Counted from the first letter of the stretch, positions 49,757-60,487 are shown. The stretch: DNA of 64,000 nt from Gracilimonas sp034520725 (GCA_034520725.1 JAXHNH010000003.1:310001-374000), one strand, 5' to 3'. The notes: generated by a model not told the origin, from the letters alone. Numbers and translations are program-made.

Positions 49757-49990
49757 CACCCCTCTGCAAAATCAGCAGGCTGATTTTCCTCTGCCTCGAG
49801 GAGAGACTTCCGGTGGAATTTCGAATATTGAACAAGGAATAATGAATCGTCGAAATGGGACCTTATTAATCTAATGATCGAGACCTATGTTGTTTTCAAT
49901 ATTGGATATTCTTCTGTTCAATACTTCAGGTGAGTTCCTCCCTTGAGGGAGGTGCAGGGTTTTGCTTGCTAAAACACGCCGGAGGGTGTA
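49757..49990. repeat. Left copy of composite repeat flanking the second DUF559 gene
   Basis: Order of parts: CACCCCTCTG, hairpin AAAATCAGC-AG-GCTGATTTT, CCTCGAGGAGAGACTTCCGG, AATATTGAACAAGGAATAAT, CCTTATTAATCTAATGATC, GGATATTCTTCTGTTC, palindrome CTCCCTTGAGGGAGGTG, GGAGGGTGT. The same order recurs at 50488-50713. Confidence 0.85.
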
Positions 49991-50041
49991 AGTAACCAAA
50001 GGCACGGATGCTTCACTCGATCATCGTCTTCATTTAACTCT

Positions 50042-50398
50042 TTAACTTTCCTGGAAATAATTTTCAAAACTCCATTTAAATTCTCTCACCTCTTTATACG
50101 ATTGGAACGTAAAAGAATGTGACGCCAAAACTGTTCCAAATGTTTCTGTCGCTTCTCATCCAAAGCAAAGTTTTGAGATGTAGTAAAGCTCATCCACTTC
50201 TATGGCCAACATGATCTCATGGCAATAAAAATCTACGACGAACCTGTCCATAGGTACCTGCCTGTGAAATTGAACTCCGAATGCTCTACCTTTTATCTGC
50301 TTCCATAACAGTATTTCTGATAAGGTCATATTTTTTCGGAGAGTTCTGGCAACGGACCTTATCTCTTTTTTATAAGGGATGATCTTATTTCTGCTCAT
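50042..50398 (-). CDS. DUF559 (Vsr-like endonuclease fold) protein, frameshifted near the 3' end
   Basis: Starts MSRNKIIPYKKEIRSVARTLRKNMTLSEILLWKQIKGRAFGVQFHRQVPMDRFVVDFYCHEIMLAIEVD at 50398, then shifts frame and continues EKRQKHLEQFG…FQSYKEVREFKWSFENYFQES to a stop at 50042; about 119 residues, the full family length. LLWKQIKGR.FGVQFHRQ…FVVDFYCHE..LAIEVD is the DUF559 core, with the Asp and Glu of a PD-(D/E)XK nuclease. Flanked on both sides by one 230-bp composite repeat. Function unproven; see the finding on repeat association. Confidence 0.82.
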
Positions 50399-50487
50399 AT
50401 TCTTTTTTGATTAGTAAGAGCGGCTTGGATCATATCCTTCCGGAGAGAAATTAAAGAGTCTGTTTTGATTACCCTACTAATGACTTA

Positions 50488-50713
50488 CACCCCTCTGTAA
50501 AGTCAGTGAACTGACATTACTTTTCCCCTCAAGGGGAGACTTCCGGATGAATTTCGAATATTGAACAAGGAATAATGAATCTCGAAATGCGGCCTTATTA
50601 ATCTAATGATCTAGCCCTTCATTATTGGGATGTTGGATATTCTTCTGTTCGATATTCAGGGAGTCCTCCCTTGAGGGAGGTGGGGTTAACTTGTTAAGCC
50701 TGCGGAGGGTGTT
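50488..50713. repeat. Right copy of composite repeat flanking the second DUF559 gene
   Basis: Same order of parts as 49757-49990 at an offset of 731 bp. The first hairpin keeps its place and shape but not its sequence (GTCAGT-GA-ACTGAC instead of AATCAGC-AG-GCTGATT). Confidence 0.85.
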
Positions 50714-50771
50714 CGTCACCAACAGCAACCGGGTCTAATCCATCCCAGCGCAACTAAGCACTAAAAACTAC

Positions 50772-52108
50772 CTACAAGCTAAGCTCGAAAACCATCTCCC
50801 GTCCCTAATAACGGTGACGGGATGGTGGTGCCCATCTCCAACCCGTTCAGGGCACCCATGTCGGCATAGATGTGGTCAATGGCCATCTCACGCCGATCTT
50901 GATAATGACATCGCCCACCCTTGAGGCCGCCTTCCTGAGCAGAACCTCCACCGCTTACGCCGGTGATGCGAATATCCACTGCCGTCATAATCCATAATCC
51001 GGGAGCACCCCCAGGGTTGGGGCCAGTCCATACACGCGTAGAGACTGCCGCTGCCGGGCCCGAAACCTCCACAAACGGGCAGGTCGGCCTTGTCGAGAGC
51101 GTCCGTAGGGCCTCGACCACGCGGGCCACGTGTTTCAGCAGCTTGGCCTGACCTTCCGCGAGTTGATCCACTCCGCGGTGAGCTGACGGGCGATGGTAAT
51201 CGGCATCGAGTAGTCGGAGAATAGTGACAGCACCGGCGTATCCTGTTATCGTGAAAACTCGTGTGGTCACTTCGCACCCGTTCCATCCGGAACTAGGTCC
51301 ATGTCCAGGGAATCCGTGTTGGCCTACCTGTCAGGTATCGGCATGCCACGGCGTCCGTTGTGGCGACGCCAGATGTCATCAGCCGGTCCTCAGCTGCATG
51401 CGGCCGATCATATCCATGTTGATCATCGCCCGGCGCTCTCCAGCTCCCACGGTTGGGTTTTCCACCGTAATGCTGTGAACCCAGCAGCCCCATCTGCCTC
51501 ACCCGGAAAAAGCCGAGAGAGGATACCGGTCTAGGGAGCAAACCTTCAGGGAAATGCCTGAGCCAGCATTGCCAGTACACCCGCCGTTCCTGCAAGCGTT
51601 TATGCGTTATCCGCGCCATTGTGGATCTTCAGCTCATCCGCACTGCTCAGTGACCCGAACTCAGCCAGCATCCTGCCAGGTGAACGGTCATCAGCGCCCG
51701 ATGCGTGATAACGGTCCTGAGAATCGCCGGTTCCCTTGCAATAAAGTCCCACTCACGTTCTTCGCCCAGTACGCTTATCGGCGGCGGTGTCGCTCATCCG
51801 GCGTGCGGGTTGCCTGAGCACCGACATATTGCGCGTGAACTCCTGAAGATTAGTATCCTGCATCGGCCGCCGGATCGAGTCCATAGGCGCGGAGACAGGT
51901 CCGCTATATAGTTCGCTGCCGCTGCCTCCTCAGCCGTCCCGTTTCACGCCCCTTCATGGCATCGCTCGACAGGTAGCTGATATGCTCTGAAACATCAGAA
52001 GCGGTTATGTCAATGGATGATCCTTCCAGGAGACTCAGTCGAAGAGGTGCAGGAAGCAAAGATCAGGGTTATAGCGAGCAGTACCGGTAAAGCGATTTTA
52101 AATTTCAT
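50772..52108 (-). CDS. M28-family metallopeptidase lipoprotein with C-terminal PDZ domain (many frameshifts)
   Basis: Read across at least eight breaks: lipoprotein signal MKFKIALPVLLAITLIFASC at 52108; DITASDVSEHISYLSSDAMKGRETGT and AAANYIADL (family N-terminus); HNGADDNAAGTAG and GEEMGLLGSQHYVENPT (zinc ligands), MINMDMIGRM; C-terminal PDZ VDIRITGVSGGGSAQEGGLKGGDVIIKIG…IYADMGALNGLEMGTTIPV…MVFELSL and stop at 50772. About 445 residues, GC-richer than neighbours. Related to the peptidase at 42-1695 in its catalytic part but with PDZ in place of the PA insert. Broken state is probably sequence error. Confidence 0.75.
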
Positions 52109-52129
52109 GATATCAGGGATGATTTGAGA

Positions 52130-53700
52130 GTTACAACGGAGCTTAAGATACGGGTTTTAGTTTTGGGGTTAACATGTTTTGCTCAGTGGTCCAGGTATTG
52201 GCGGACAAGACCCCGAACCTCGTCCGACGAATGGATATGGACACGGGTAGTTTACGGGGCGTGTAAAACCTGGCAAGCTCTTTCGATCGTCAGACCACGA
52301 CAGGGCCTGATCATACCTCTGGTCCTATTTCAGTGGTCGGACGGAATCCAAACCTAGTCTGACGACTTCCAGCTCGTCCGACGAATGGATATGGACACGG
52401 GTAGTTTACGGGGCGTGTCAAACCTGGCAAGCTCTTTCAATCGTCAGGACCACGACGGGGCCTGATCATACCGTCTGGTCCTATTTCAGTGGTCGGACGA
52501 GTTATGGAACTTCGTCTGCCGACTTCCTGTCGTCTGACGAATGGATACGGCCCGGTTCAGCTCTGATACGACCTGCTAACCACCTCATCAGGAATTGTTT
52601 GGTAGGAAAGCTTGTAAAACTCACCCAGGTTCATCGGGGAGTTTGAAGAGGTACTTTAGCTAGATCAATGTTACATAAATCACCATTTCTCAATCCAGTA
52701 TAATCTTTGAAGGAAGAAAAACCAATGTTCCATTTTAGTTACCAAGCCTGCTTTAAGTGGATTTTGATGGATATAAAGGAAACAGTTGACCGCAGTCTAT
52801 CCAGTCTTGCCACGCTTTTTGATCTAATAAATCTTTTGCTTTTGTTTTTTGGCGAAATGAGGAACCGCTTCTTCCATATTGATTGTTGATCGCCTTCGTG
52901 TAAGAGCTTTGCAGGGTTCCAATTTTGCGGTTTAAAGGGTTGACTATCTTTTCTTTATTCTGGACCGCATGTTCATGAACATAATCCTCATGAATAGTTA
53001 TTCAGAAAATGAAAGTGATTGGGCATTAAACACCAGGCTGAAATATCACAGTCGGACAATAATTCTTTTCGAACCTTCTCTAAAAAATATCTGTAATTAT
53101 CCTGTTCAAAGAATAGTTTACTCCCGGTTATTCCCCTGATTGTATAGGTGATATGTGTGCCCAATATGAAGATTGCGTGGCTTCAGTTTCATCAATCAGG
53201 ATAATTTTTAAAAATCTATTTACCCATTTCCTCTGGCGAGCCCCAAACTTCGTCCTGACGACTTCCCAGCTCGTCTGACGAATGGAAAACGGCCATGGGT
53301 TTTACGGCATGCCGAAACTCTGGCTGTTTCATGGTCGAGCGCCCGCGGCGACTCCCGGCTCGTCCGACGAGCCTGGGGCCGGGGCATGCGGAACTGGCAG
53401 GTCTGCGCTCCGGCAAGCGCTGGCAGGCTGTTTCGATGGTGGGACCCACGACGAGGCCTGATCATATCTCTGGTCCTACTTTCAGTGGTCGGACGGAATC
53501 CGTAAAACCTCGTCTGACGACTTCCAGCTCGTCCGACGAATGGATACGGACACGGGTGGTTTATGGGGTATGTGGTGCCTTGTGGGCCTTTCAATCGTCA
53601 GACCACGCCGAGCCCTGTTTATATTACAGAAGCTCAGGTCAGTGGTCGGACGATGTTCGGATGGCACTTTAGTCCTCCACTCGAAACTACACACTAGAAA
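52130..53700. repeat. REP array around the RAYT gene
   Basis: Seven exact copies of the 11-nt palindrome TCGTCYGACGA (52220, 52374, 52530, 53271, 53360, 53510, 53529) plus diverged ones, within longer units of about 155 bp. Each unit also carries GACACGGGTRGTTTAYGGGG, CAATCGTCAGACCACG and GTGGTCGGACG. Three units lie after the transposase gene and three to four before it. Confidence 0.88.
52557..53192 (-). CDS. REP-associated tyrosine transposase (RAYT), frameshifted
   Basis: HUH-superfamily single-strand nuclease of the IS200-like Y1 family, about 211 residues. Start MKLKPRNLHIGHTYHLYNQGNNRE at 53192; then LFFEQDNYRYFLEKVRKELLSDCDISAWCLMPNHFHFL with the HFH metal motif (about 53005-53026); VHEHAVQNKEKIVNPLNRKIGTLQSSYTKAINNQYGRSGS with the catalytic Tyr in QSSYTKA; YIHQNPLKAGLVTKMEHW; end EFYKLSYQTIPDEVVSRSYQS at 52557. 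About six frame changes. It is bracketed by the REP palindromes it presumably nicks. The plus-strand ORFs here are shadows. Confidence 0.85.
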
Positions 53701-53701
53701 A

Positions 53702-55672
53702 CTACGGCGAAGGACAGGTTCCCCGAACCGGCTAAGCTGTTATTTGTAAGCTGACTGCCAGTTGAAAAATTGGTAGGCTCGGATTGAAAGTTAGCCACCA
53801 CGCCATCCGCTAAGATCCTGGTTGAAGGAAGCCGCGTTATAGAACATGGATGCCATGGAGGTCACGAAAGACATCCCAGCTGCCAAGATCCTGGTTGAAA
53901 TCGCTCGCATTGTAGAACATTCCGGGCATGGTCGTTACCGACGACACATCCCAGTCCGCCAATGTCCTGATCAAAGGAACTGGCAAAGTAGAACATCCCG
54001 GTCATATCCGTAACGGATGAGCGCGTGCAAGCCCCAATATCCTGATTGAACGCCCTGGCACCGAGTGAACATCATTCGACATGGTGGTCACATTAGCGAC
54101 ATTCCATCCACTGATATTGCCATTAAAATTGTTTGCATCCAAACATCCGCTCCATAGTGGTTACCAGCGACACATCCCAGTTGTTCAGGTCAGAGTTGAA
54201 GGCAGTCGCCCCTCTGAACATTTCGCTCATATCCGTTAACGGATGACATCCCAACTGCTAATATCCCCATTGAAGGTAATGGCATCCTTAAACATATTGA
54301 CCATGTTGGTGACAGATGAAACGTCCCAACCGCCAATATCCTGGTTAAAGGCTGCTGCTTTGTAAAACATATCCTCCATATTTTCTACACTGCTAACATC
54401 CCAACCGCCGATCGGCTGATCAAAGGAATCTGTAAATGCAAACATTCCATCCATATTTGTCACGCTGCTCACATCCCAGCTGCCAATGTCTTGATTAAAA
54501 AAGTCTGTCCCTCGAAACATACTTTTCATATTTGTCACGTTACTAACATCCCAACTGCCAATGGGTTGGTTAAAGGGTAGTGCCTCCACCTAACATGTTT
54601 CTCATAGTCGTTACACTGCTGACATTCCAACTGCCAATTGGTTGATCGAAGGATTGCGCACCGTAAAACATGCCAATCATATATGTCACGTTGCTTACAT
54701 CCAATTTCCAATCGGTTGATTGAAGGAATGAGCCTCGTAAAATGTGTTAAGCATACTCGTCACACTGCTAACGTCCCAACTGCCGATCGGTTGATTTAAA
54801 AGCACTAGCATGTCCAAAACATACTCAGCTTATATCAGGTTACAGTTGCTGACATCCCAGTTGCTAATATCCCCGTTAAAGGAGGAGGCGTTCTGGAACA
54901 AACCGTGCATATTCGTTACGGCCGATACATCCCAATGACTAATATCTCCATTAAAGAGTCCAGCCCATAAAATCAGGTCGCTCATATCGGTAATGCCGCT
55001 GGTGCAGCTGGTTGGGGCATTGGCCAGGGTAATCTGAGCCTTGCTGCGTTTTCGGTCTAGGTGGCTCCGTTGATGGTTCCGGTATCACCACATTGGCCGC
55101 ATTACAAATGATAGTCACTCCATTATCAGCCACATAAAAAGATTGTTCCTGGAACACCGCGGTTACCTGTTTGGGATCGTCAACAGTGATCTGCTGGGGA
55201 TTATCAGTTCCACGGTGATGTCGCCCTGCCATTCCACATGAAGTCCCATGCAATCGCCGGATTTGCCGTCAGCTCTACAACGGTGCCGCTTTCATAATCA
55301 GTAGCTTTATTGGAAACCACCTGTTCATCCACCGGTTCCCTGCCCGTCGGTATTGACGGTAAGGGCGTACTGCTTCTTCTCAAAGATAGCCGTAATGTTC
55401 TTATCTGAGTTCATGGTAATGGAAGCGGTAGAGCTGGTGCCGCTGTGATCACCTTGCCAGCTCACAAACACCCATTCCTGTTCCAAGGGGTGGCCGTGAT
55501 ACTTGCCGTACTTCCCTCATCATAAACCTGTTCGGCGGGCGATACGGTGCCGCCTTCGTCAGGAGAGGCATTAAGGGTAAGCTTATATTGAGGCGTAGAA
55601 TTGTTTGACCCACAGCCGACCAGCATCAAGAGGCTGACCAGAAGTGCAGTTAAACATGGATAACTTTTTCAT
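53702..55672 (-). CDS. BspA-like (DUF285) repeat lipoprotein with InlB-type repeats (many frameshifts)
   Basis: Surface lipoprotein, about 650 residues. Broken signal MKKLSMF… ending VGCGSNNST at 55672; two or three divergent InlB-type repeats (YKLTLNASPDEGGTVSPAEQVYDEGSTASITATP; KQYALTVNTDGQGT); CNAANVVIPEP; then about 15 DUF285 repeats of 25-26 residues of the form FNQDIGSWDVSSVTNMDGMF (period about 75-77 bp, 53800-54960); end NFSTGSQLTNN…PVRGTCPSP at 53702. Such repeats spread by horizontal transfer and recombine easily; they bind host or extracellular matrix proteins in BspA. The breaks are frequent here. Confidence 0.82.
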
Positions 55673-56640
55673 AATAAAAACTCGTTTTGAAAGATGTAGA
55701 AGTTAGATCGTTGGTTCATCAGGCGGCCATGACCTATAAATCCATCGCCTGGCTATTATATACGAACCCAAAACCAAAATCCGCTCAAACCTCATCAGCG
55801 ATGACGGGCACTACCAATTAAAACCCTCGTCATCGCGAGGAGGCACCATGAGCTGAAACTCGAAGTACTCCACCTACCGACGCGGCGATCTCCCTGTCAT
55901 GGCAACGCTGTCGTATCAGCAAGATCCTTCACTCCGCATACGCTGCGTTCAGGATGACAGGGCGGTGGAGCAACCAAAGCCGTCCGCCGGCTGGGCATTA
56001 CCAATTAAAACCCTCGTCATCGCGAGGAGGCACCGTAGCTGAAACTCGAAGTACACCGCCTACCGACGCGGCGATCTCCCTGTCATGGCAACGCTGCCGT
56101 ATCAGCGAGATCCTTCACTCCGCATACGCTGCGTTCAGGATGACAGGGATGGTGGAAATGACCAGATCCGTCCGCCAACCGGCGCACCGGCATTACTTTG
56201 CCAGTAATAAAGGGGCGCGGAAAATCCTTCGATCAAAAACGTTGAAATAACGAATCAACGATGGACCGAAAGAGCCTGAAAGACCGCAGACCGATAGACC
56301 GACCGCGATCCGGGATTTTTGGCATCCCACACTGCAACCCATCCAACCCAACCCCACGGTCCTCCGCTAGCCGTCCCCCGGTCCCCGGTCCTCCGTCAAG
56401 GACACATAACCAACGTTTACCAGCCATAACAAACCCATAACCTTCTATTACCCCATCATTACCCACCCAAAGCAAATCAGATTTGGTCGAGGCCCCGATC
56501 CCGCCGTATATTGAAGGCAGTTACTCAAAAAACAAGCCCACGGAAGCAATCCGGCCGGGCTATTTTTATGCCTTTCTTTTTCGGGTTGAACCCGTCTAAA
56601 AACATCTACTGCTTTTCTATCTTGTATTTTAATTACTGTC
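55673..56640. repeat. Gene-free repeat region with a 187-bp direct duplication
   Basis: Two copies of TACCAATTAAAACCCTCGTC with CGTCATCGCGAGGAGGCACC, CGGCGATCTCCCTGTCATGG and CTGCGTTCAGGATGACAGGG start at 55812 and 55999 (offset 187). It is the GCGAGGAG…GCGATCTCC type of intergenic repeat. A partial module B (GACCGAAAGA near 56261) and a GGTCCCCGGTCCTCCGTC tract (56381) follow. The 56233-56663 ORFs are not credible. Confidence 0.75.
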
Positions 56641-56705
56641 AGAAAGGTGACACGTTCTGACACTCACACATGATTATATTGAGAAAAGGTTCTAGAACTT
56701 GATTA

Positions 56706-57127
56706 ATGGCAGATCATCTTAGCAAAGAGCAAAGACGAAAAAATATGAAAGCTGTCAAATCCAAAATGACAGCCAAATTGAATTAATTCTAAGAAAGGAG
56801 CTTTGGAGCAGAGGCCACAGGTACAGGTTACACTATAAAAAAGTACCGGTAAACCTGATATAGTGTTTGTTGGGAAAAAAATAGCTGTATTTTGTGACAG
56901 TGAATTTTGGCACGGAAAGAATTGGGAAGAACGGAAAGAAGATTTTAGTCAAATGAAAAATTTTGGCATAAAAAGATTGAAAGGAATATTGAAAGAGATC
57001 AAGAAGTGAATAAAAAATTGAAAGATAAAGGATGGACTGGTTATTGAGATTTTGGGGAAAGGAGATTAATAATGAGACAGAAAAATGTATTTCAATAATT
57101 GAAAAAGAACTGAATAAAAATGACTAA
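56706..57127 (+). CDS. vsr: Very-short-patch repair endonuclease (Vsr), one frameshift
   Basis: Nicks at T:G mismatches that arise when 5-methylcytosine deaminates. MADHLSKEQRRKNMKAVKSKN…ELILRKELWSRGHRYRLHYKKVPGKPDIVFVGKKIAVFCDSEFWHGKNWEERKE is the Vsr signature: catalytic Asp in CDSEFWHG and the FWHG loop. About 139 residues. The frame is broken near 56766 and between 56850 and 56960. Its stop overlaps the methyltransferase start by 8 bases, so the repair enzyme and the enzyme whose damage it corrects are made together. Confidence 0.87.
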
Positions 57128-58473
57128 GTATTCCAAAGCTTTTGAAGGCTACGAGAAAAAAATAGACTATGATCAGTCTGACAATTTCGCCAGTCTTACT
57201 CATTTCTTACAAAATTTAGGTTCAAAACAAGCCGAGCCTTTTGAAGAGGATGCTTTTGAAACATTACTCGGGGTGATGAGACGCTTAAATCGCGAATCTT
57301 AAACGGAAGTGATGTAAGCTCTGAGATAGCAGAAAATTTTATCTCTTGATTTCGAATTTGATGTCCCATTCCCACCAACTGAAAATGATAAGTTCACTTT
57401 TATAGATTTATTTGCAGGAATAGGAGGATTTCAGACTTGCGCTACAAAGTTTGGGGGGTAAATGCGTATTCAGTTCTGAAATAGACAAATATTGTAAGAG
57501 GGTTTATGAGGCAAACTTTGGTGAAATGCCATTCGGTGATATAAAAGAGTTTACAAAAGATGAAATCAGTGATGAACAGTTAGATAAAATGATTCCTGAT
57601 CATGATTTACTTGCAGGAGGTTTTCCTTGTCAAGCATTTTCAATAGCAGGAAAACGCGGTGGTTTCGATGACACAAGGGGGACTTTATTTTTTGATCTAG
57701 CTCGGATTTTAAAAGTAAAAAGGCCTAGAACGCTTTATTCTTGAAAATGTAAAAGGCTTGGTAAGTCACAGAAGCGGTAAAACATTAAGTACAATTCTTA
57801 ATGTTTTAAGGAATGACCTTAATTATTTTGTTCCTGATCCAAAAGTATTAAATGCAAAAAAATTTGGCGTACCTCAAAACAGGGAAAGAATTATTATAGT
57901 TGGATTTAGAAAAGATGTTGGCATTGATGAATTCAAATACCCAAAATCTAACATCAAAGATTCTCAGTTTTCTACAGGCAAAATATTTGGACATATAAAA
58001 GAAAAGAAAGAAGTATCTGTTGTAATACCTTTCTAAACACCTATTTAGAAACACTTAGAGATCATAAAGCCAGACATGCAAGAAAAGGAAACGGTTTTGG
58101 TTATGAAATAATCAAGGATAATGAATCAGCCAATGCAATTGTAGTAGGCGGCATGGGCAGGGAAAAAAATCTTGTCTTAGATGACAGAGCTACAAATTTC
58201 ACACCTGTAACTAATATCAAGGGTAAAGTAAATAAAGAGGATGTTAGGCGAATGACCCCCAGAGAATGGGCAAGACTTCAAGGCTTTCCTGATGAATACA
58301 GAATTGATGTAGTGAGTGATACTCAAAACTATAAGCAATTTGGAAATTCAGTAGCAATTCCTGTTATTCAAGCCGTTGGAAAAGAAGTTTTAAATAAATT
58401 ATTAGTTGAGACATGCCGAATGAATTATTCCGGTAATAAAGGTGAATGGAGTGGGAAATCTATACCCTTTTAA
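57120..58473 (+). CDS. DNA (cytosine-5) methyltransferase of an HpaII-type system (frameshifted)
   Basis: C5-methyltransferase with motif I TFIDLFAGIGGF, IV GGFPCQAFSIAGKRGGF (catalytic Cys), VI ENVKGLVSH, VIII QNRERIIIVGF, IX RRMTPREWARLQGFPDEY and X QFGNSVAIPV, about 440 residues. An N-terminal extension of about 85 residues (MTKYSKAFEGYEKKIDYDQSDNF…) precedes motif I. Breaks near 57262, 57345, 57435, 57730 and 58035. By the partner endonuclease it should modify CCGG; this is inference from the neighbour. Overlaps the endonuclease start by 28 bases. Confidence 0.9.
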
Positions 58474-59525
58474 AGCTCGCTTCAGAAAAAGGAGTATTCG
58501 CAGCGGATTCAGATTTAAATAAAATTGAAGATCTGTACTATCCGATTTTAAAGATATTAAGATCTGAATTAGAGGATACTTTCAATACCATCTAAACTCA
58601 AAAATTGTAGTCAAAGAAATTCTTCGGGTGAAATTCTTTCAGAATTTACATTCAGATGAGTTTTCCGAAAAGCTTCAGTCTTTACTTAAAAAAATTCAAG
58701 AAGCTACAGGAAGTTCAAACAGGTTTGAAGATTTTGAAGATTTTTTGAATCAAATTTCTTGTAATACTCTTAAAGCACAGAGTGGAGAGAAAAGAGATAT
58801 TACTTTGGTAGTTCATGACCCTGTCACACATCATGAACCTGCACTTGGTTTTAGTATTAAATCAAAGCTGGGGGGAGACTCCACTCTGTTAAATGCATCC
58901 GGGGCAACCAATTTTATTTTTAAAATTAATGGATATAATTTTTCCGATGAAGAAATTGAGCAGATCAATTCTATAGACGAAAGAGGAAAAATTCAGGCAA
59001 GGGTAGAAAGAATAAAGGAAATAGGCAGCAATTTTAAGTTCAGCCATGTCAGTTCTGAAATATTTGAGCAAAACCTCAGAGTGATTGACTCCATGCTTCC
59101 TGAAATTCTCGCTGAAATGTTATTAATCTACTTTTCAGGTAAAGACAATCAAGTTGAGGAAATTATTCTAAAGTTGAATAAGAGAAACCCATGTAATTTT
59201 CCTCTCAGGAATCGAGCCTCCATCTTTTACGAATATAAGATTAAAGCGCCTTCGATCCATGATGTCTCACTTCGGGCTAACTCCTGCATCCAAATGGACA
59301 GGGATTATTTGATGCTACCGGCGGTTATTTAATTGTTAAGAGAAGACGGCGAGATTACTTTGCTACCACATTTATAATGCCAATGAGTTTCAGGAGTATT
59401 CATGTGAGATTTGCTCGTTTTTGAATCTCCTTCTTCTTGGTCGGCATGGTTATGGTATGTTATATGATACTGAGGGTGAGATCCAGTTTTCACTCAAACA
59501 CTTCAATTATGTGAGGATTCAGTAA
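58446..59525 (+). CDS. HpaII-family type II restriction endonuclease (frameshifted)
   Basis: Joined reading: MEWEIYTLLKLASEKGVFAADSDLNKIEDLYYPILKILRSELEDTF…EFSEKLQSLLKKIQEATGSSNRFEDFEDFLNQI, then SGEKRDITLVVHDPVTHHEPALGFSIKSKLGGDSTLLNASGATNFIFKI (likely catalytic Asp and GFSIKSKLG), to …GMLYDTEGEIQFSLKHFNYVRIQ. About 358 residues, near HpaII length. HpaII cuts CCGG. Breaks near 58590, 59320 and 59360-59430. Start at ATG 58446, inside the methyltransferase 3' end; the stop TAA overlaps the next start as TAATG. Confidence 0.86.
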
Positions 59526-60430
59526 TGATTGACTCAGTTCTGATTAATAAACTACTTTCATTTAAATCCTCATTTACATCTTCCAAGTCACAGTTTTCAG
59601 ATATATATAGTTTTCAAAAAGAATTATTAGCATTTCATAAAAATAAATATTCTCTTCCCGTAAGCGCTACAGGTAATGAAATATTGGGATAGGTATACGC
59701 ACGCACTTTTACTGAGTCTTTTTTTTGGGCAGGTAACAAAATCATTGGATAATTGGAACTCATATAAAAGAAATTTCAAATGTACTGGGTTAAAAACTTC
59801 GGTTTAAAAGAAAGTTTTCAGGAGTCAACTATACTTGAGTTATTGGTTCTTCATACTATCAATTATGAATTTAAGCTACCCATGAAACATAATATCATTG
59901 CTTTAAGAGCTTAACAAATTAATGTGTATTCTCCAAAGCATTTGAACCGATGATGTCAGTAATAAGCTGATACACGCTTACTCAAAAGAGAAAATGATTA
60001 CTTGTTGAACAATCTAAGGATTATGATGAGAGTTAGAGGGCATGGAACTTCAAGAGGTTTGGGGCGATAACGACATTATTGGTATTTGCGTGCGTTGGAC
60101 CAAGAAAAATTCATAACTACTGCATTATTAGTCGTAAAACTCAGTCTCAGAGAAAAGAGTACTACCAATCAATTTTTTGGGCTACACATTCAAGAATTGG
60201 GAGGGGTTGGAAAACATGTTTCTCTAACCTTAGATAAAGGTAATTCTGGAAATTCAGAAATCGGCAGTAGAGACCATAAGACTGGCACGGCAGGAAAGTC
60301 AAGAAATGCTTTAGAAAGTACTATGGATAGAGTTGTATGTCTTTAGAAATCGGCATGAAGTTAACCGTTCAGAAGTAATTAAAGGTATTGATTATTTAAG
60401 AAAGAGACCTGATTCGGTGGGGAGATGAGT
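59525..60430 (+). pseudogene. Unrecognised third gene of the restriction-modification operon (frameshifted)
   Basis: Opens by TAATG overlap with the endonuclease gene: MIDSVLINKLLSFKSSFTSSKSQFSDIYSFQKELLAFHKNKYSLPVSATGNEIWDRYTHALLLSLFFGQ…. After about 60 codons the frame changes repeatedly (near 59687, 59775, 59910, 60000, 60070). Later pieces (RIMMRVRGHGTSRGL, YYQSIFWATHSRI, FRNRHEVNRSEVIKGIDYLRKRPDSVG) look coding but I cannot name the family. The AT-rich composition matches the rest of the island. It may be an accessory subunit or an unrelated gene behind the system. Confidence 0.5.
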
Positions 60431-60487
60431 TCCTGGGTAAATAATAATCCAACATAAATTTAATCGTGTATCTTAGGCCGATTAACA

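Noticed and set aside
50779..51817. Several Pro/Arg-rich ORFs on both strands
   Set aside because: They are shadows or fragments of the GC-rich M28-PDZ gene; only the frames with M28 and PDZ motifs were kept.
52707..52889. Plus-strand ORF of 60 codons
   Set aside because: It is the antisense of the RAYT gene, whose conserved motifs are clear on the minus strand.
53800..54960. Regular 75-bp repeats that could look like a CRISPR array
   Set aside because: The repeats encode WDVSSVTNM-type DUF285 units on the minus strand; there are no unique spacers and no cas genes.
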